A stretch of 22,309 nt of DNA from positions 1 to 22,309 of the forward strand of contig JACQGW010000353.1 in the NCBI GenBank assembly GCA_016199325.1, written 5' to 3'. Positions 14,341 to 21,218 of the stretch are shown here, one piece after another. The notes below the pieces were generated by a model. The model had not been told where the DNA came from. It saw only the letters and a list, made by a program, of their open reading frames with translations, and made no database searches. The stretch's first letter is position 1, and each line of letters begins with the position of its first letter. The stretch comes from Chloroflexota bacterium. GTDB taxonomy: Bacteria; Chloroflexota; Dehalococcoidia; JACQGW01. The translations under genes and the position numbers were made by a program.

Positions 14341-15165
14341 TCAGGAGATGACGACGAGACCGCCGCGTCCGAGGCCGAGCTCGGCGGCGGCATTGCCATC
14401 CCGAAGCGCGATTTCGAGGTGGCCGCTGCTGCCGATGAGCGCGAGAAGCCCGCTGCCGGCGCTGTAGGTGTGTACCAGCCCGGGAATGCTGCGCCCGGCG
14501 ACCTCGATCCGAACCGCATCGGCTGGGCGGCCGGCGAGATCCGCCGCGGTCGCCGCGGTGATCAGATTGCCGAAGCCGTCGACGTGGATCACGGGGGCGA
14601 CGAGCGCACCGTCGGAACGGCGGCTGGGGCGCGGGACGGGATAGGCGTGGAGTGCAGGGAGGGGATCGCCGAACGCGGCCAGGGGCGTCCCCCGAGCCAG
14701 GTGGCCGGCGACGGGGGCAAAGATATCGCGGCCGTGGAAGGTGGCGCTGACGCTGGGCAGCCAGAACGCCGGCCGGTTGAGGTGGACCGCCTCGACCGTC
14801 GGCGGCAGGGCGCTCAACGCGAGGTCATCGGGCGGGCCGGCCGCGACCAGCCCCGCCTGCGCGAGCACGGCGCTGAACACGCCGTTGTCCGGGCCCACGA
14901 ACGTCCCGTGGGGCATGCGGAGCGCCACCGGGCGGCGCTGGCCGCCGACGCCCGGATCGACGACGACGACGTGGATCGCCGGCGGCGGGAAGAACCGGAC
15001 GGCGGTGTCGAGCAGGAACGATGCGGTACGAACGTCCTGGGGTGGGACTAGATGACACAGATCGACGAGGGTTGCCGCCGGCGCCAGTCCGAGGATCACA
15101 CCTTTGACCGTGCCGACATAGGCATCCTCCAGGCCGAAATCGGTCGTCAGCGTGATCAGCGCCAC
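14341..15165 (-). CDS. SAM hydrolase (DUF62 / SAM hydroxide adenosyltransferase)
   Basis: Hydrolyses S-adenosylmethionine to adenosine and methionine in characterised relatives; 274 residues. It shows the family motifs TDFGLEDAYVGTVKG (8-22), VDPGVGGQRR (69-78), VGPDNGVFSAV (90-100), TFHGRDIFAPVAGHLARG (142-159) and DGFGN (196-200). D70, R77 and H144 fit the Asp-Arg-His triad used to activate water. It is not the fluorinase branch as far as can be seen, since the chlorinase/fluorinase loop insertion is not evident. The start is GTG 15165, matching the usual LITLTTDFG beginning; the ribosome site is weak. The physiological role of these enzymes is not settled; they may limit free SAM. Confidence 0.92.
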   Translation of the reverse strand: MALITLTTDFGLEDAYVGTVKGVILGLAPAATLVDLCHLVPPQDVRTASFLLDTAVRFFPPPAIHVVVVDPGVGGQRRPVALRMPHGTFVGPDNGVFSAVLAQAGLVAAGPPDDLALSALPPTVEAVHLNRPAFWLPSVSATFHGRDIFAPVAGHLARGTPLAAFGDPLPALHAYPVPRPSRRSDGALVAPVIHVDGFGNLITAATAADLAGRPADAVRIEVAGRSIPGLVHTYSAGSGLLALIGSSGHLEIALRDGNAAAELGLGRGGLVVIS

Positions 15166-15226
15166 CGGAGAGCCACAGACGCAGGCCCTAGCGTGTCGGA
15201 GTTGTCACTGGTCCGAAGGCAGGAGG

Positions 15227-15255
15227 GGAGGGGCAGGGCTCAATCCTGCCCCTCC
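15227..15255. repeat. 11-bp inverted repeat with 7-nt loop
   Basis: GGAGGGGCAGG (15227-15237) pairs with CCTGCCCCTCC (15245-15255) around GCTCAAT, upstream of the DUF62 gene. It could pair in either transcript and is not clearly a terminator. Confidence 0.7.
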
Positions 15256-15285
15256 GGTGGACAATCATCCCCGTGATCCGAGGAT

Positions 15286-15328
15286 CACCGCTGCGGCCGG
15301 CGAAGCGTCCTCGCCGGCCGCAGCGGTG
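15286..15328 (-). terminator. 18-bp perfect hairpin after the zinc-ribbon gene
   Basis: Arms 15286-15303 and 15311-15328 are perfectly complementary with a 7-nt loop (AGCGTCC), 13 bp past the zinc-ribbon stop. There is no U-run. An overlapping smaller palindrome, GTGATCC-GA-GGATCAC (15273-15288), shares three bases with the left arm, so both stems cannot be complete together. Confidence 0.5.
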
Positions 15329-15341
15329 TTTCCGTCCAGTG

Positions 15342-15626
15342 TTAGCGCGCACGCACCCGGTCATAACACGAGGAGCAGTACACCGGTCGATCGTTGCGCG
15401 GGTTGAAGGGAACCCGCGCTGGCGCACCGCACTCCGAACAGACGACGTCGAACATCTCGCGCGGTGCAACGCCAGTGCGCTGCTGGCGCTTTACGGCCCG
15501 ACACGACGGGCAGCGCTGCGGGTCGTTCAACAGGCCCTTGAGCTGATAGAACTCCTGCTCGCCGACCGTGAAGATGAAATCCCCGCCGCAATCCCGGCAC
15601 TTCAGATGCTTGTCCACCAAGCTCAC
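15342..15626 (-). CDS. Double zinc-ribbon protein
   Basis: 94 residues with two four-Cys zinc sites. The first has CRDC (C10, C13) and CPSC (C39, C42), and the segment between carries FTVGEQEFYQLKG, a match to the probable zinc-ribbon family zf-trcl (PF13451). The second has CSEC (C63, C66) and CSSC (C84, C87) with VPFNPRNDRPVYC. The start is GTG 15626 with AGGGGG at good spacing. The ligand is unknown; proteins of this type may bind nucleic acid or proteins. It is expressed from its own promoter (15742-15770) with a leader of about 110 nt. Confidence 0.88.
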   Translation of the reverse strand: MSLVDKHLKCRDCGGDFIFTVGEQEFYQLKGLLNDPQRCPSCRAVKRQQRTGVAPREMFDVVCSECGAPARVPFNPRNDRPVYCSSCYDRVRAR

Positions 15627-15741
15627 CGTAGACCCCCTGTTCTGCGAAGATACATCGCCAGGTAACCAGGGGTCTCGACTGAGCTCCGGAGGCGCCCGTG
15701 AGTCAGTGGTTGCGGACCCGGACCCGGCACCAGGCGCCGGT

Positions 15742-15770
15742 ACTATACACCATCATCCGCAGTTAAGCAA
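15742..15770 (-). promoter_or_regulatory. Predicted promoter of the zinc-ribbon gene
   Basis: On the minus strand, TTGCTT (15770-15765), a 17-bp spacer and TATAGT (15747-15742). Confidence 0.6.
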
Positions 15771-15796
15771 GAGGGTAACAGAGGCGATTTCAGGTT

Positions 15797-15822
15797 CCGG
15801 CGCGGCCGGCAGGCCGCGCCGG
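15797..15822 (-). terminator. G+C-rich hairpin after the Lys-rich gene
   Basis: An 11-bp perfect stem (15797-15807 with 15812-15822) and a 4-nt loop, one base after the stop at 15824. The downstream strand has no strong U-run, but the position suggests a terminator or 3'-end stabiliser. Confidence 0.55.
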
Positions 15823-15823
15823 C

Positions 15824-15916
15824 CTACTTCTTCTTGCCCTCCTTGCCGCCGGTGGTCTTCTTCTGATCCTTCGTCTGCTTCTGCTTGCTGATGTTCTTCG
15901 GGCTCTTGTCTCCCAC
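15824..15916 (-). CDS. Lys-rich 30-residue protein, VGDKSPKN type
   Basis: A very short gene: GTG at 15916, then VGDKSPKNISKQKQTKDQKK, ending in a GGKEGKKK tail at TAG 15824. Eleven of 30 residues are Lys. The opening GDKSPKN is a pattern I associate with a group of small basic proteins in several bacterial phyla whose function is unknown to me; nucleic-acid contact is a guess from charge. GGAGAGCAGG lies upstream of the start. It follows the TPR gene by 59 bp on the same strand and is followed by a hairpin, so it may be the last gene of that unit. An overlapping acidic frame from 15935 is rejected as shadow. Confidence 0.7.
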   Translation of the reverse strand: MGDKSPKNISKQKQTKDQKKTTGGKEGKKK

Positions 15917-15975
15917 GGTCCTGCTCTCCTTCCATGATGGATAGATCACGATTCCGTCGCGCGGTCCTCCAGGCG

Positions 15976-16827
15976 TCAAGGCTTGTTGTGCCAAGCCTCG
16001 AACTCCTCGGGCTTGCTCAGCGGGGCCGGTTCCTCCTCATAGATCTCGCCCTCCTCGACGGCGGGCTCCGAATCCGCCTCCCATTCGGCCCCGGCCTCTT
16101 CCTCCAGTCCCTCCTCCTCTTCCTCCAGCTCGTACCGAAGCAGGCTCTCCCGCGTGTAGGGCCGGAAGACCTCCGTCGGCTTGGCCGGGAAGGAAACCCG
16201 GCCGGCCTGGCTGGGATGCTGATACACTTCCTTGAGGATCAGGCGGACCTGGTCGCTCTCGATCGCGGTGATCGCCGCGGCGTAGCGGTTGCCGCCCTTC
16301 ATGAGATTCACCAGGCGGAGCGCCAGCTTCGGCTCGACCTCGCCCAGGGATTCGCCGCTCGCGTTCTCCACCCGCATCCCCCGGCCGTGGGGCTTCAGGT
16401 AGACCTGATCGCCCGCCGTCATCTTGGCGAGCACGTCGCGCGGCGCCAGGTGGTGGAGCAGCGTGAACCCGGTCTTCCCCGTCTCCTCGATGAACAGCCG
16501 CGGGTCCACCCGGTCCACCTTGTCCACCCGGGCCGCCGGCTGGGCCTTGGCCAGTTGATCGAGGCGCGGCAGGTTCTTCCGCGCGATCGCGTTGTTGGGA
16601 TCGATCTGGAGGGCACGCGCGTAGGCATCCCGCGCCTCGGCATACCGGCCGAGCTCCGTCAGCGCCTTGCCCAGTCGGTTGTAGCTGTCGACGTCGTCCG
16701 GGAAAAGCTCGATGATCGCCCGATTGGCGCGGGCAGCATCGTCCCAGCGGCTCTGCATCGCCAGCGCGATTGCCTGATCAGTCCGCTGCTTCCGGGATCG
16801 GGCCACACCGTCGGTGAACTGCGTCAT
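15976..16827 (-). CDS. TPR-repeat protein with an acidic tail
   Basis: 283 residues. N-terminal tetratricopeptide repeats (two clear units, about 15-82, with DDAARANRAIIELFPDDVDS and LGRYAEARDAYARALQIDPN) are followed by a globular domain (about 105-232) containing LKPHGRGMRVEN and RLILKEVYQHP. The C-terminal tail (about 233-280) is strongly acidic, almost all Glu, and ends in EFEAWHNKP. No signal peptide or membrane helix. TPRs normally mediate protein contacts; the middle domain was not recognised. The promoter is at 16889-16918. It shares a strand, and possibly a transcript, with the Lys-rich protein downstream; a basic partner for an acidic tail is an appealing but untested idea. Confidence 0.85.
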   Translation of the reverse strand: MTQFTDGVARSRKQRTDQAIALAMQSRWDDAARANRAIIELFPDDVDSYNRLGKALTELGRYAEARDAYARALQIDPNNAIARKNLPRLDQLAKAQPAARVDKVDRVDPRLFIEETGKTGFTLLHHLAPRDVLAKMTAGDQVYLKPHGRGMRVENASGESLGEVEPKLALRLVNLMKGGNRYAAAITAIESDQVRLILKEVYQHPSQAGRVSFPAKPTEVFRPYTRESLLRYELEEEEEGLEEEAGAEWEADSEPAVEEGEIYEEEPAPLSKPEEFEAWHNKP

Positions 16828-16888
16828 CTCTCACCTCATGCCGGCGCGCCGCCAGGGTTCAACGTCAACCTGGCAGCAAACGCATTGA

Positions 16889-16918
16889 ATTGTAGGTGCT
16901 TTTGGCCGTGCGTTGCAA
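16889..16918 (-). promoter_or_regulatory. Predicted promoter of the TPR gene
   Basis: On the minus strand, TTGCAA (16918-16913), an 18-bp spacer and TACAAT (16894-16889). Confidence 0.55.
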
Positions 16919-16922
16919 GAGA

Positions 16923-17060
16923 AAACCGGCGGCCAGGATCCATCCTCAATGGACGGACACTGCTGCGGACGGATAATGCTGCCGCCGTGAACGGCGGGCC
17001 TGGTCTCCAGGTCCGAGGCCCGCCGTTCACGGCGGCAGGCAGCAGTGTTCCTGCCGGTTT
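16923..17060. repeat. Nested inverted repeats upstream of the TPR promoter
   Basis: Three pairs of arms are nested around one centre: AAACCGGC/GCCGGTTT (16923-16930, 17053-17060), CACTGCTGC/GCAGCAGTG (16958-16966, 17039-17047) and a perfect 22-bp arm (16979-17000, 17017-17038). The central 16 nt, with the arm edge, can fold into a small CCTGG-TCT-CCAGG stem. It occupies part of the 588-bp divergent gap between the TPR gene and lgt; no gene is supported there. Confidence 0.82.
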
Positions 17061-17175
17061 GTTCAGCTCGCCGCGACGCCTGCCGCCCAAGCTCGGCCCC
17101 GTCCATAGCAAGAGCCGTGCCACCATTCCGCGCTCAAAAGCGACCGGCCGACAGAGCGACCAGTTTGGAGATAAT

Positions 17176-17194
17176 AGGCGATCGTGGATCGCCT
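17176..17194. promoter_or_regulatory. 8-bp palindrome upstream of the lgt promoter
   Basis: AGGCGATC (17176-17183) and GATCGCCT (17187-17194) surround GTG, about 20 bp before the predicted -35. It could be an operator; no regulator is implied by context. Confidence 0.35.
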
Positions 17195-17212
17195 GTCAAC
17201 CGGCGCCTGACC

Positions 17213-17241
17213 TTGATCGCATCTGCCGGCGGTGCTACACT
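17213..17241 (+). promoter_or_regulatory. Predicted promoter of lgt
   Basis: TTGATC (17213-17218), a 17-bp spacer and TACACT (17236-17241), giving a leader of about 170 nt. The leader has an 8-bp stem (17352-17359 with 17368-17375). No known riboswitch was recognised. Confidence 0.55.
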
Positions 17242-17415
17242 CTGAGCGTCCGGGCACCGTCGTGACAACCGGCGTGGGGCCGATGCGTGCCTCTAGCGCG
17301 GCATCCAGTGGGATTGAGCAAGCGACCCAACGAAGTCCTTCCCGTCAACGGAAGCCGGGACGCGTTGCCCGGCTTGCCTAATGTTATTGAGGATTGAAAA
17401 CAAACAACAAGCAAC

Positions 17416-18225
17416 ATGATCGAGATCCATATCGACCCGAACATCTTCACGCTCGGCCCGTTCCTCTTTAGCTGGCACGGCCTCTTGAGCGCCGTCGGGC
17501 TGCTGCTCGGCGTGCTCATCGCGGTCCGCGAGGCCCGCCTGCGCCGGCTGGGCATCCCCGAGGACGACGTCTACGGCGCGGCGTTCTGGGGCACCGTCGG
17601 CGGCATCGTCGGTGCCCGTCTGTTCCATGTCGTCGACCAGATCGATTACTACCTCGCCAATCCGGCGCAGATCATCGCCCTCAACGAGGGGGGCATCGCC
17701 ATCTACGGCGCTATCATCGGTGGCCCGCTCGCCGGCATCGCCTACTCGGCGGTCCGGCGGCTGCCGGCCCTCAACATTCTGGATCTGGCCGCCATGGGCC
17801 TCATCTTCGGCCAGGCCGTCGGGCGCGTCGGCGACGTCATCAACGGCGAGCACCACGCCACCGCCAGCTCGCTGCCCTGGGCTGTCGTCTACACTCACCC
17901 CCGCACGCTCGCCGAGCCGGGGCTGGCCGTCCATCCCGCCGTGGCCTACGAGCTGCTCTGGGACCTTCTCATCTTCGGCGGCCTCGTCGCGCTCCGCAAT
18001 CGGTCGGCCCGCCCGGGCGTCATCTTCACCGTCTACCTGTTTGGCTACTCGCTCGGCCGATTCTTTCTGAGCTTCCTGCGGCTGGACGCGCTCGTCCTGG
18101 CCGGGCTGACCCAGGCCCAGATCGTCGCCGTCGGCTCGATGATCGTCGCCGCTCTGGCGCTCGTCGTCCTGCTCCGCCGGCCGTTCGACCCCCTCGAGCG
18201 GTCCGAGGTGCCCGTCTCGCAGTGA
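17416..18225 (+). CDS. lgt: Prolipoprotein diacylglyceryl transferase
   Basis: Moves diacylglycerol from phosphatidylglycerol to the lipobox Cys of prolipoproteins at the cytoplasmic membrane, the first step of lipoprotein maturation; 269 residues with about seven membrane helices. Motifs seen: LNEGGIAIYGAIIGG (89-103), GQAVGRVGDVINGE (132-145; R137, N143 and E145 correspond to conserved residues), VHPAVAYE (172-179) and GRFFLSFLR (214-222; R215 fits the conserved C-terminal Arg). The ATG 17416 has no good ribosome site. The lipoprotein transporter component earlier in this window would be a substrate. The TGA stop is embedded in a heptamer repeat. thiD follows 62 bp later. Confidence 0.94.
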   Translation: MIEIHIDPNIFTLGPFLFSWHGLLSAVGLLLGVLIAVREARLRRLGIPEDDVYGAAFWGTVGGIVGARLFHVVDQIDYYLANPAQIIALNEGGIAIYGAIIGGPLAGIAYSAVRRLPALNILDLAAMGLIFGQAVGRVGDVINGEHHATASSLPWAVVYTHPRTLAEPGLAVHPAVAYELLWDLLIFGGLVALRNRSARPGVIFTVYLFGYSLGRFFLSFLRLDALVLAGLTQAQIVAVGSMIVAALALVVLLRRPFDPLERSEVPVSQ

Positions 18226-18243
18226 TGAGTGATGAGTGATGAG
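18221..18243. repeat. Tandem heptamer repeat overlapping the lgt stop
   Basis: AGTGATG occurs three times in tandem plus AG, and the lgt TGA stop is inside the first unit. The same unit builds the arms of the dnaK leader hairpin (21129-21159) and is related to the units at 57-112. Confidence 0.85.
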
Positions 18244-18287
18244 TTTGGCGGTTCGCTGTTCTTCGGAACCGCGCTCATGAACGAGTC

Positions 18288-19082
18288 ATGAAACGAGCCC
18301 TGACCATTGCCGGCTCGGACTCGGGCGGCGGCGCCGGGATTCAGGCGGACCTGAAGACCTTTGCCGCCCTCGGCGTCTATGGCGCCAGCGTCCTGACGGC
18401 CGTTACGGCCCAGAACACCCGCGGCGTCCGGGCCATCCACGAGATCCCCCCGGCGGACGTCGCCGCCCAGATCGACGCCGTGCTCGACGACATCGGCGCC
18501 GACGCCGTCAAGACCGGCATGCTGGCATCCGCCCCCATCATCCGCGCCGTTGTCGAGCGACTGGCCGCCTATCGCGTCGAGCAGTTGGTCGTCGACCCGG
18601 TGATGGTCGCCAAGAGCGGCGACCCGCTCCTGCGGGCCGACGCCGTCGACGCGCTGCGGCAGGAGCTGCTGCCGCTCGCGCTCGTGGTCACGCCGAACAT
18701 CCCGGAGGCCGAGGTGCTGGTGGGCCGCACGCTCACTTCGGACGCCGACCTCCGCGCGGCCGCCGAGGCCATCCACGCCTTCGGGCCCCGCTACGTCGTC
18801 GTCAAAGGCGGCCACCGCCCGGGCGACGCCGTGGACCTGCTCTACGACGGCCGGCAGTTCACCGAGCTGGCGGCCCGCCGGATTCCTACACCGCACACTC
18901 ACGGGACCGGCTGCACCTTCGCCAGCGCCATCGCCGCCGGCCTGGCGAAAGGGCTCTCGGTTGCCGAAGCCGTCGCCGCGGCGAAGGAGTATCTGACGGG
19001 CGCCATCCAGGCGGCCGTCGCCATCGGCGCCGGCGCGTCGCCGGTCCACCACTTCTACCGCTGGTGGCCGCGGGAGAACTGA
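18288..19082 (+). CDS. thiD: Hydroxymethylpyrimidine/phosphomethylpyrimidine kinase
   Basis: Phosphorylates HMP and HMP-P, giving the pyrimidine pyrophosphate for thiamine synthesis; cytoplasmic, ribokinase-like fold; 264 residues, the usual length. Motifs: [16 protein letters not shown] (10-25, pyrimidine site), AVTAQNT (38-44), [14 protein letters not shown] (102-115) and the kinase signature [14 protein letters not shown] (205-218, with the catalytic Cys209 in GTGCTF). ATG 18288 has a weak ribosome site. Probably cotranscribed with lgt, which has no functional link to thiamine. The TPP riboswitch consensus was not seen upstream. Confidence 0.94.
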   Translation: MKRALTIAGSDSGGGAGIQADLKTFAALGVYGASVLTAVTAQNTRGVRAIHEIPPADVAAQIDAVLDDIGADAVKTGMLASAPIIRAVVERLAAYRVEQLVVDPVMVAKSGDPLLRADAVDALRQELLPLALVVTPNIPEAEVLVGRTLTSDADLRAAAEAIHAFGPRYVVVKGGHRPGDAVDLLYDGRQFTELAARRIPTPHTHGTGCTFASAIAAGLAKGLSVAEAVAAAKEYLTGAIQAAVAIGAGASPVHHFYRWWPREN

Positions 19083-19109
19083 CGGTATGGACTATCAGCC
19101 GCGAACACC

Positions 19110-19139
19110 TTGACACGCGAAGCCCGCTTGCCATATTTG
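19110..19139 (+). promoter_or_regulatory. Predicted promoter of the methylase module
   Basis: TTGACA (19110-19115), an 18-bp spacer and TATTTG (19134-19139); CATATT at 19132 with 16-bp spacing is an alternative. Transcription would start near 19146, only a few bases before ATG 19150, so the mRNA may be leaderless. Confidence 0.55.
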
Positions 19140-19149
19140 TGATAAACGG

Positions 19150-20205
19150 ATGAAGCTCAAACAGACGATCTCTCAGCAAGAGTTGCTCGAGAAGGCACTG
19201 CGGCGATACGGGGTCGAGGGCGAAGACGCCTTCTGCGTTCTCGCCCTCCAGTACTTTGTTCACTTCCGTGACACTCTCGCCAATCCGCCGGAGCGCCTTC
19301 TCCAGAGAGGAAAGCAAGCATACGACAGGATTGGGGATGATGGTCCACTTGCGAGCATGCTCGATTCAGTCGTGCTCCTGGATCCGACAGGGGAAGCGTT
19401 ACCGGTCTGGTACCAGTACTTCGTAGGCCGGCGGTTCAGGGAGGGTTCTGGCAAGTTCTTCACGCCTCATTCGGTCGCATCCGCTATGGCCAGTCTCCTG
19501 CCGAAGAGAGAAGATGCGGTTATCATGGATCCGACGTGTGGAGGGGGCACGTTCCTGCTAGAAGCTTCGAGAAGATGGGGAAGTATGCGTTGCACCCTGG
19601 TGGGCAACGATATCGAACCCTCGCTCGTCGACCTGGCCTCCCTGGTGCTGGAATTGGGCACTCCCAGGCACCACGCCAAGCACGTATTGGCCGTCAACAT
19701 CTACGATCCGGAACCGTCATTCGAGAAGTGGTACGCCACGGTTGACTGCATCCTGGCAAATCCTCCGTTCTCGCTTCATGTCGGCACTGTCAAGACCCAC
19801 AGCAAGCTGTTCGCTCTAGGCTACCGGAGCAGTGACGCGATCTTCTTGGACATCTGTTATGATTTGCTTCGGCTAGGAGGCCGTCTGGCATGCCTCCTTC
19901 CTCATTCGATAGTAGCGAACGCGGAGTTCCAGAGATTGAGGGCAGCAGTTGAGCAATCGTGGTATGTGCTCGGCGTCATTGGGATGCCTGAGGGCGTGTT
20001 TCACCTGACCGCGAGCACGACGACGCGGGCGGACATCGTCATCCTGGAAAAGCGAGAAGCGGGAACCGAGAAGACTCCAAAGGCAGTATTCGCCTTCGCG
20101 CCGTCGGTGGGCATTCCTCTGAACGGCCGGAGAACCAAGCACGACGCAGACTATCTCAGACGGATTGCCACCGATCCAACAGTCGTAACCGCCCTGGGAA
20201 TCTGA
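19150..20205 (+). CDS. N6-adenine DNA methylase, type I HsdM-like, short form
   Basis: Transfers methyl from SAM to adenine in DNA. 351 residues, shorter than the roughly 500 of a typical HsdM. The N-terminal helical part (about 1-95) has the HsdM look, with VGRRFREGSGKFFTPHSVAS leading into the catalytic domain; motif I is DPTCGGGTF (127-135) and motif IV is NPPF (204-207). The stretch ASTTTRADIVILEKR is typical of HsdM. The G+C content is visibly lower than that of lgt, thiD and dnaK, pointing to acquisition by transfer. There is no ribosome site before the ATG, consistent with the near-leaderless promoter. The specificity gene follows 15 bp later; no HsdR is present in the window. Confidence 0.9.
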   Translation: MKLKQTISQQELLEKALRRYGVEGEDAFCVLALQYFVHFRDTLANPPERLLQRGKQAYDRIGDDGPLASMLDSVVLLDPTGEALPVWYQYFVGRRFREGSGKFFTPHSVASAMASLLPKREDAVIMDPTCGGGTFLLEASRRWGSMRCTLVGNDIEPSLVDLASLVLELGTPRHHAKHVLAVNIYDPEPSFEKWYATVDCILANPPFSLHVGTVKTHSKLFALGYRSSDAIFLDICYDLLRLGGRLACLLPHSIVANAEFQRLRAAVEQSWYVLGVIGMPEGVFHLTASTTTRADIVILEKREAGTEKTPKAVFAFAPSVGIPLNGRRTKHDADYLRRIATDPTVVTALGI

Positions 20206-20220
20206 ATGAGGAACTGAGTC

Positions 20221-20877
20221 TTGAGTAAGAACGGCACGTTCTTCGTATCAGTTGTGGAATCCTCCCAGATTGCGCCTTCTGTCTGGGATCCCTACCACTA
20301 TCGCTACGATGCCGCGCGTGAGACCCTCAGCCAATATGCAGTGGTCATGAAGCTCGGCTCCGGATACGAGATACTACTGTATCGATCCTTGTTCCACCCA
20401 ATCGAGTATCGTCATATCCCCGGGGGCAGGTATCTGAGCTTCTTCCTAGAACCCTCTCTGGGAGCCCAACAGGCCGCGTATCCCACGATTGGAGAACAGC
20501 AACTGCTCTTCGGAACGATGCGCGCCTACCTGGGGAACGTTGTCGTGACTCCAAAGGCCGAGTGGATCGGCCTCGAAGGGCCCTTGTTCCTTCCTGTGAA
20601 GTCGGAGTTTGTTCGTGTCGCGCCTCATGACAACTGTACATACTTCTGGTGGGCGTATCTTCAGTCCGAAGCCTTCCTCAGGAATCTTCCGCTTGGAAGT
20701 GGGGGAACCCGGCCACGCTTGCACAAAGAAGCGTTGCTCCGTACGCCTGTCAGGGTTCCAGAGCTCGAACGACGCAGGGCGATACACGACCAACTTCTGG
20801 AATGTGCCGAGTGGGAATGGAAAGTCTACCACGCCAGAACGCGGGTCCTAAGCTCCGTGGATTTCGGGGCCTCGTGA
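20221..20877 (+). CDS. Single-domain type I specificity (HsdS-like) protein
   Basis: 218 residues, about half the length of a normal HsdS, which has two target-recognition domains. The visible S-family pattern is GTMRAYLGNVVVT (98-110), then LGSGGTRPRLHKEALLRTPV (158-177) and PELERRRAIHDQLLE (180-194), that is, one recognition domain followed by one conserved helix. Such half-S proteins can work as dimers to recognise a palindromic target. The start TTG at 20221 is preceded by GAGGAA. It lies 15 bp after the methylase, shares its lower G+C content, and is followed directly by a 52-residue gene. Probable role: directing the methylase to its site. Confidence 0.85.
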   Translation: MSKNGTFFVSVVESSQIAPSVWDPYHYRYDAARETLSQYAVVMKLGSGYEILLYRSLFHPIEYRHIPGGRYLSFFLEPSLGAQQAAYPTIGEQQLLFGTMRAYLGNVVVTPKAEWIGLEGPLFLPVKSEFVRVAPHDNCTYFWWAYLQSEAFLRNLPLGSGGTRPRLHKEALLRTPVRVPELERRRAIHDQLLECAEWEWKVYHARTRVLSSVDFGAS

Positions 20878-21036
20878 ATGGCGAGCATCGATCGGGACGA
20901 ACTGGAGCAACTGGAGCGGGACTTCCGGTCGCTCGTCGGCCTGAAACTGGATTGGCTGTCAATCTTCGGCAAACTGGCGAGGATCCCCTACGAACCGCTC
21001 CGGTTGTTCCTACGCAAGCATGGAGCAGTTCGCTAA
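20878..21036 (+). CDS. 52-residue protein coupled to the HsdS-like gene
   Basis: ATG 20878 follows the TGA of the specificity gene with no gap and the frame runs to TAA 21036. The protein starts MASIDRDELEQLERDFRSLV and ends in FLRKHGAVR: an acidic helix, then LDWLSIFGKLARIPYEPLRL, a hydrophobic and basic second helix. No family is recognised. Stop-to-start contact argues for translational coupling and a genuine small accessory protein, but it could be a remnant of a longer gene. Its codon use and G+C are like the two preceding genes. Confidence 0.6.
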   Translation: MASIDRDELEQLERDFRSLVGLKLDWLSIFGKLARIPYEPLRLFLRKHGAVR

Positions 21037-21093
21037 GGCTGGTCACGGGACGGCCCAACAAGCGCAGCATCGTAAGGCGCCACTGAGACAAAC

Positions 21094-21122
21094 TTGACAC
21101 AAGCCGGCGCAAGGACTATCAT
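21094..21122 (+). promoter_or_regulatory. Predicted promoter of dnaK
   Basis: TTGACA (21094-21099), a 17-bp spacer and TATCAT (21117-21122). Transcription would start near 21129, the first bases of the hairpin that follows. No CIRCE element (TTAGCACTC-N9-GAGTGCTAA) was found. Confidence 0.68.
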
Positions 21123-21127
21123 AATAC

Positions 21128-21198
21128 GAGTGATGAGTGATGAGGAATGAGTGATGAGTGGGAAGGACTCATCACTCATTCCTCATCACTCATCACTC
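21128..21198 (+). promoter_or_regulatory. 32-bp perfect hairpin at the predicted dnaK mRNA 5' end
   Basis: Arms 21128-21159 and 21167-21198 are exact reverse complements around a 7-nt loop (GGGAAGG). The arms consist of AGTGATG heptamers and one variant (AGGAATG). The stem ends 7 bp before the Shine-Dalgarno sequence GGGAGGA (21206-21212). It could be an operator at +1 or a leader structure that stabilises the mRNA or responds to heat. Confidence 0.9.
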
Positions 21199-21218
21199 AT
21201 ACCGTGGGAGGATTCCAT

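Noticed and set aside
17242..17415. Riboswitch in the lgt-thiD leader
   Set aside because: No TPP consensus or other known riboswitch core was recognised; only a simple 8-bp stem is present.
19150..20877. Complete type I restriction-modification system
   Set aside because: No HsdR helicase/nuclease is found on either side within the window; dnaK and thiD flank the module.
21128..21198. CIRCE/HrcA operator before dnaK
   Set aside because: The palindrome lacks TTAGCACTC-N9-GAGTGCTAA; its arms are heptamer repeats with a 7-nt loop.
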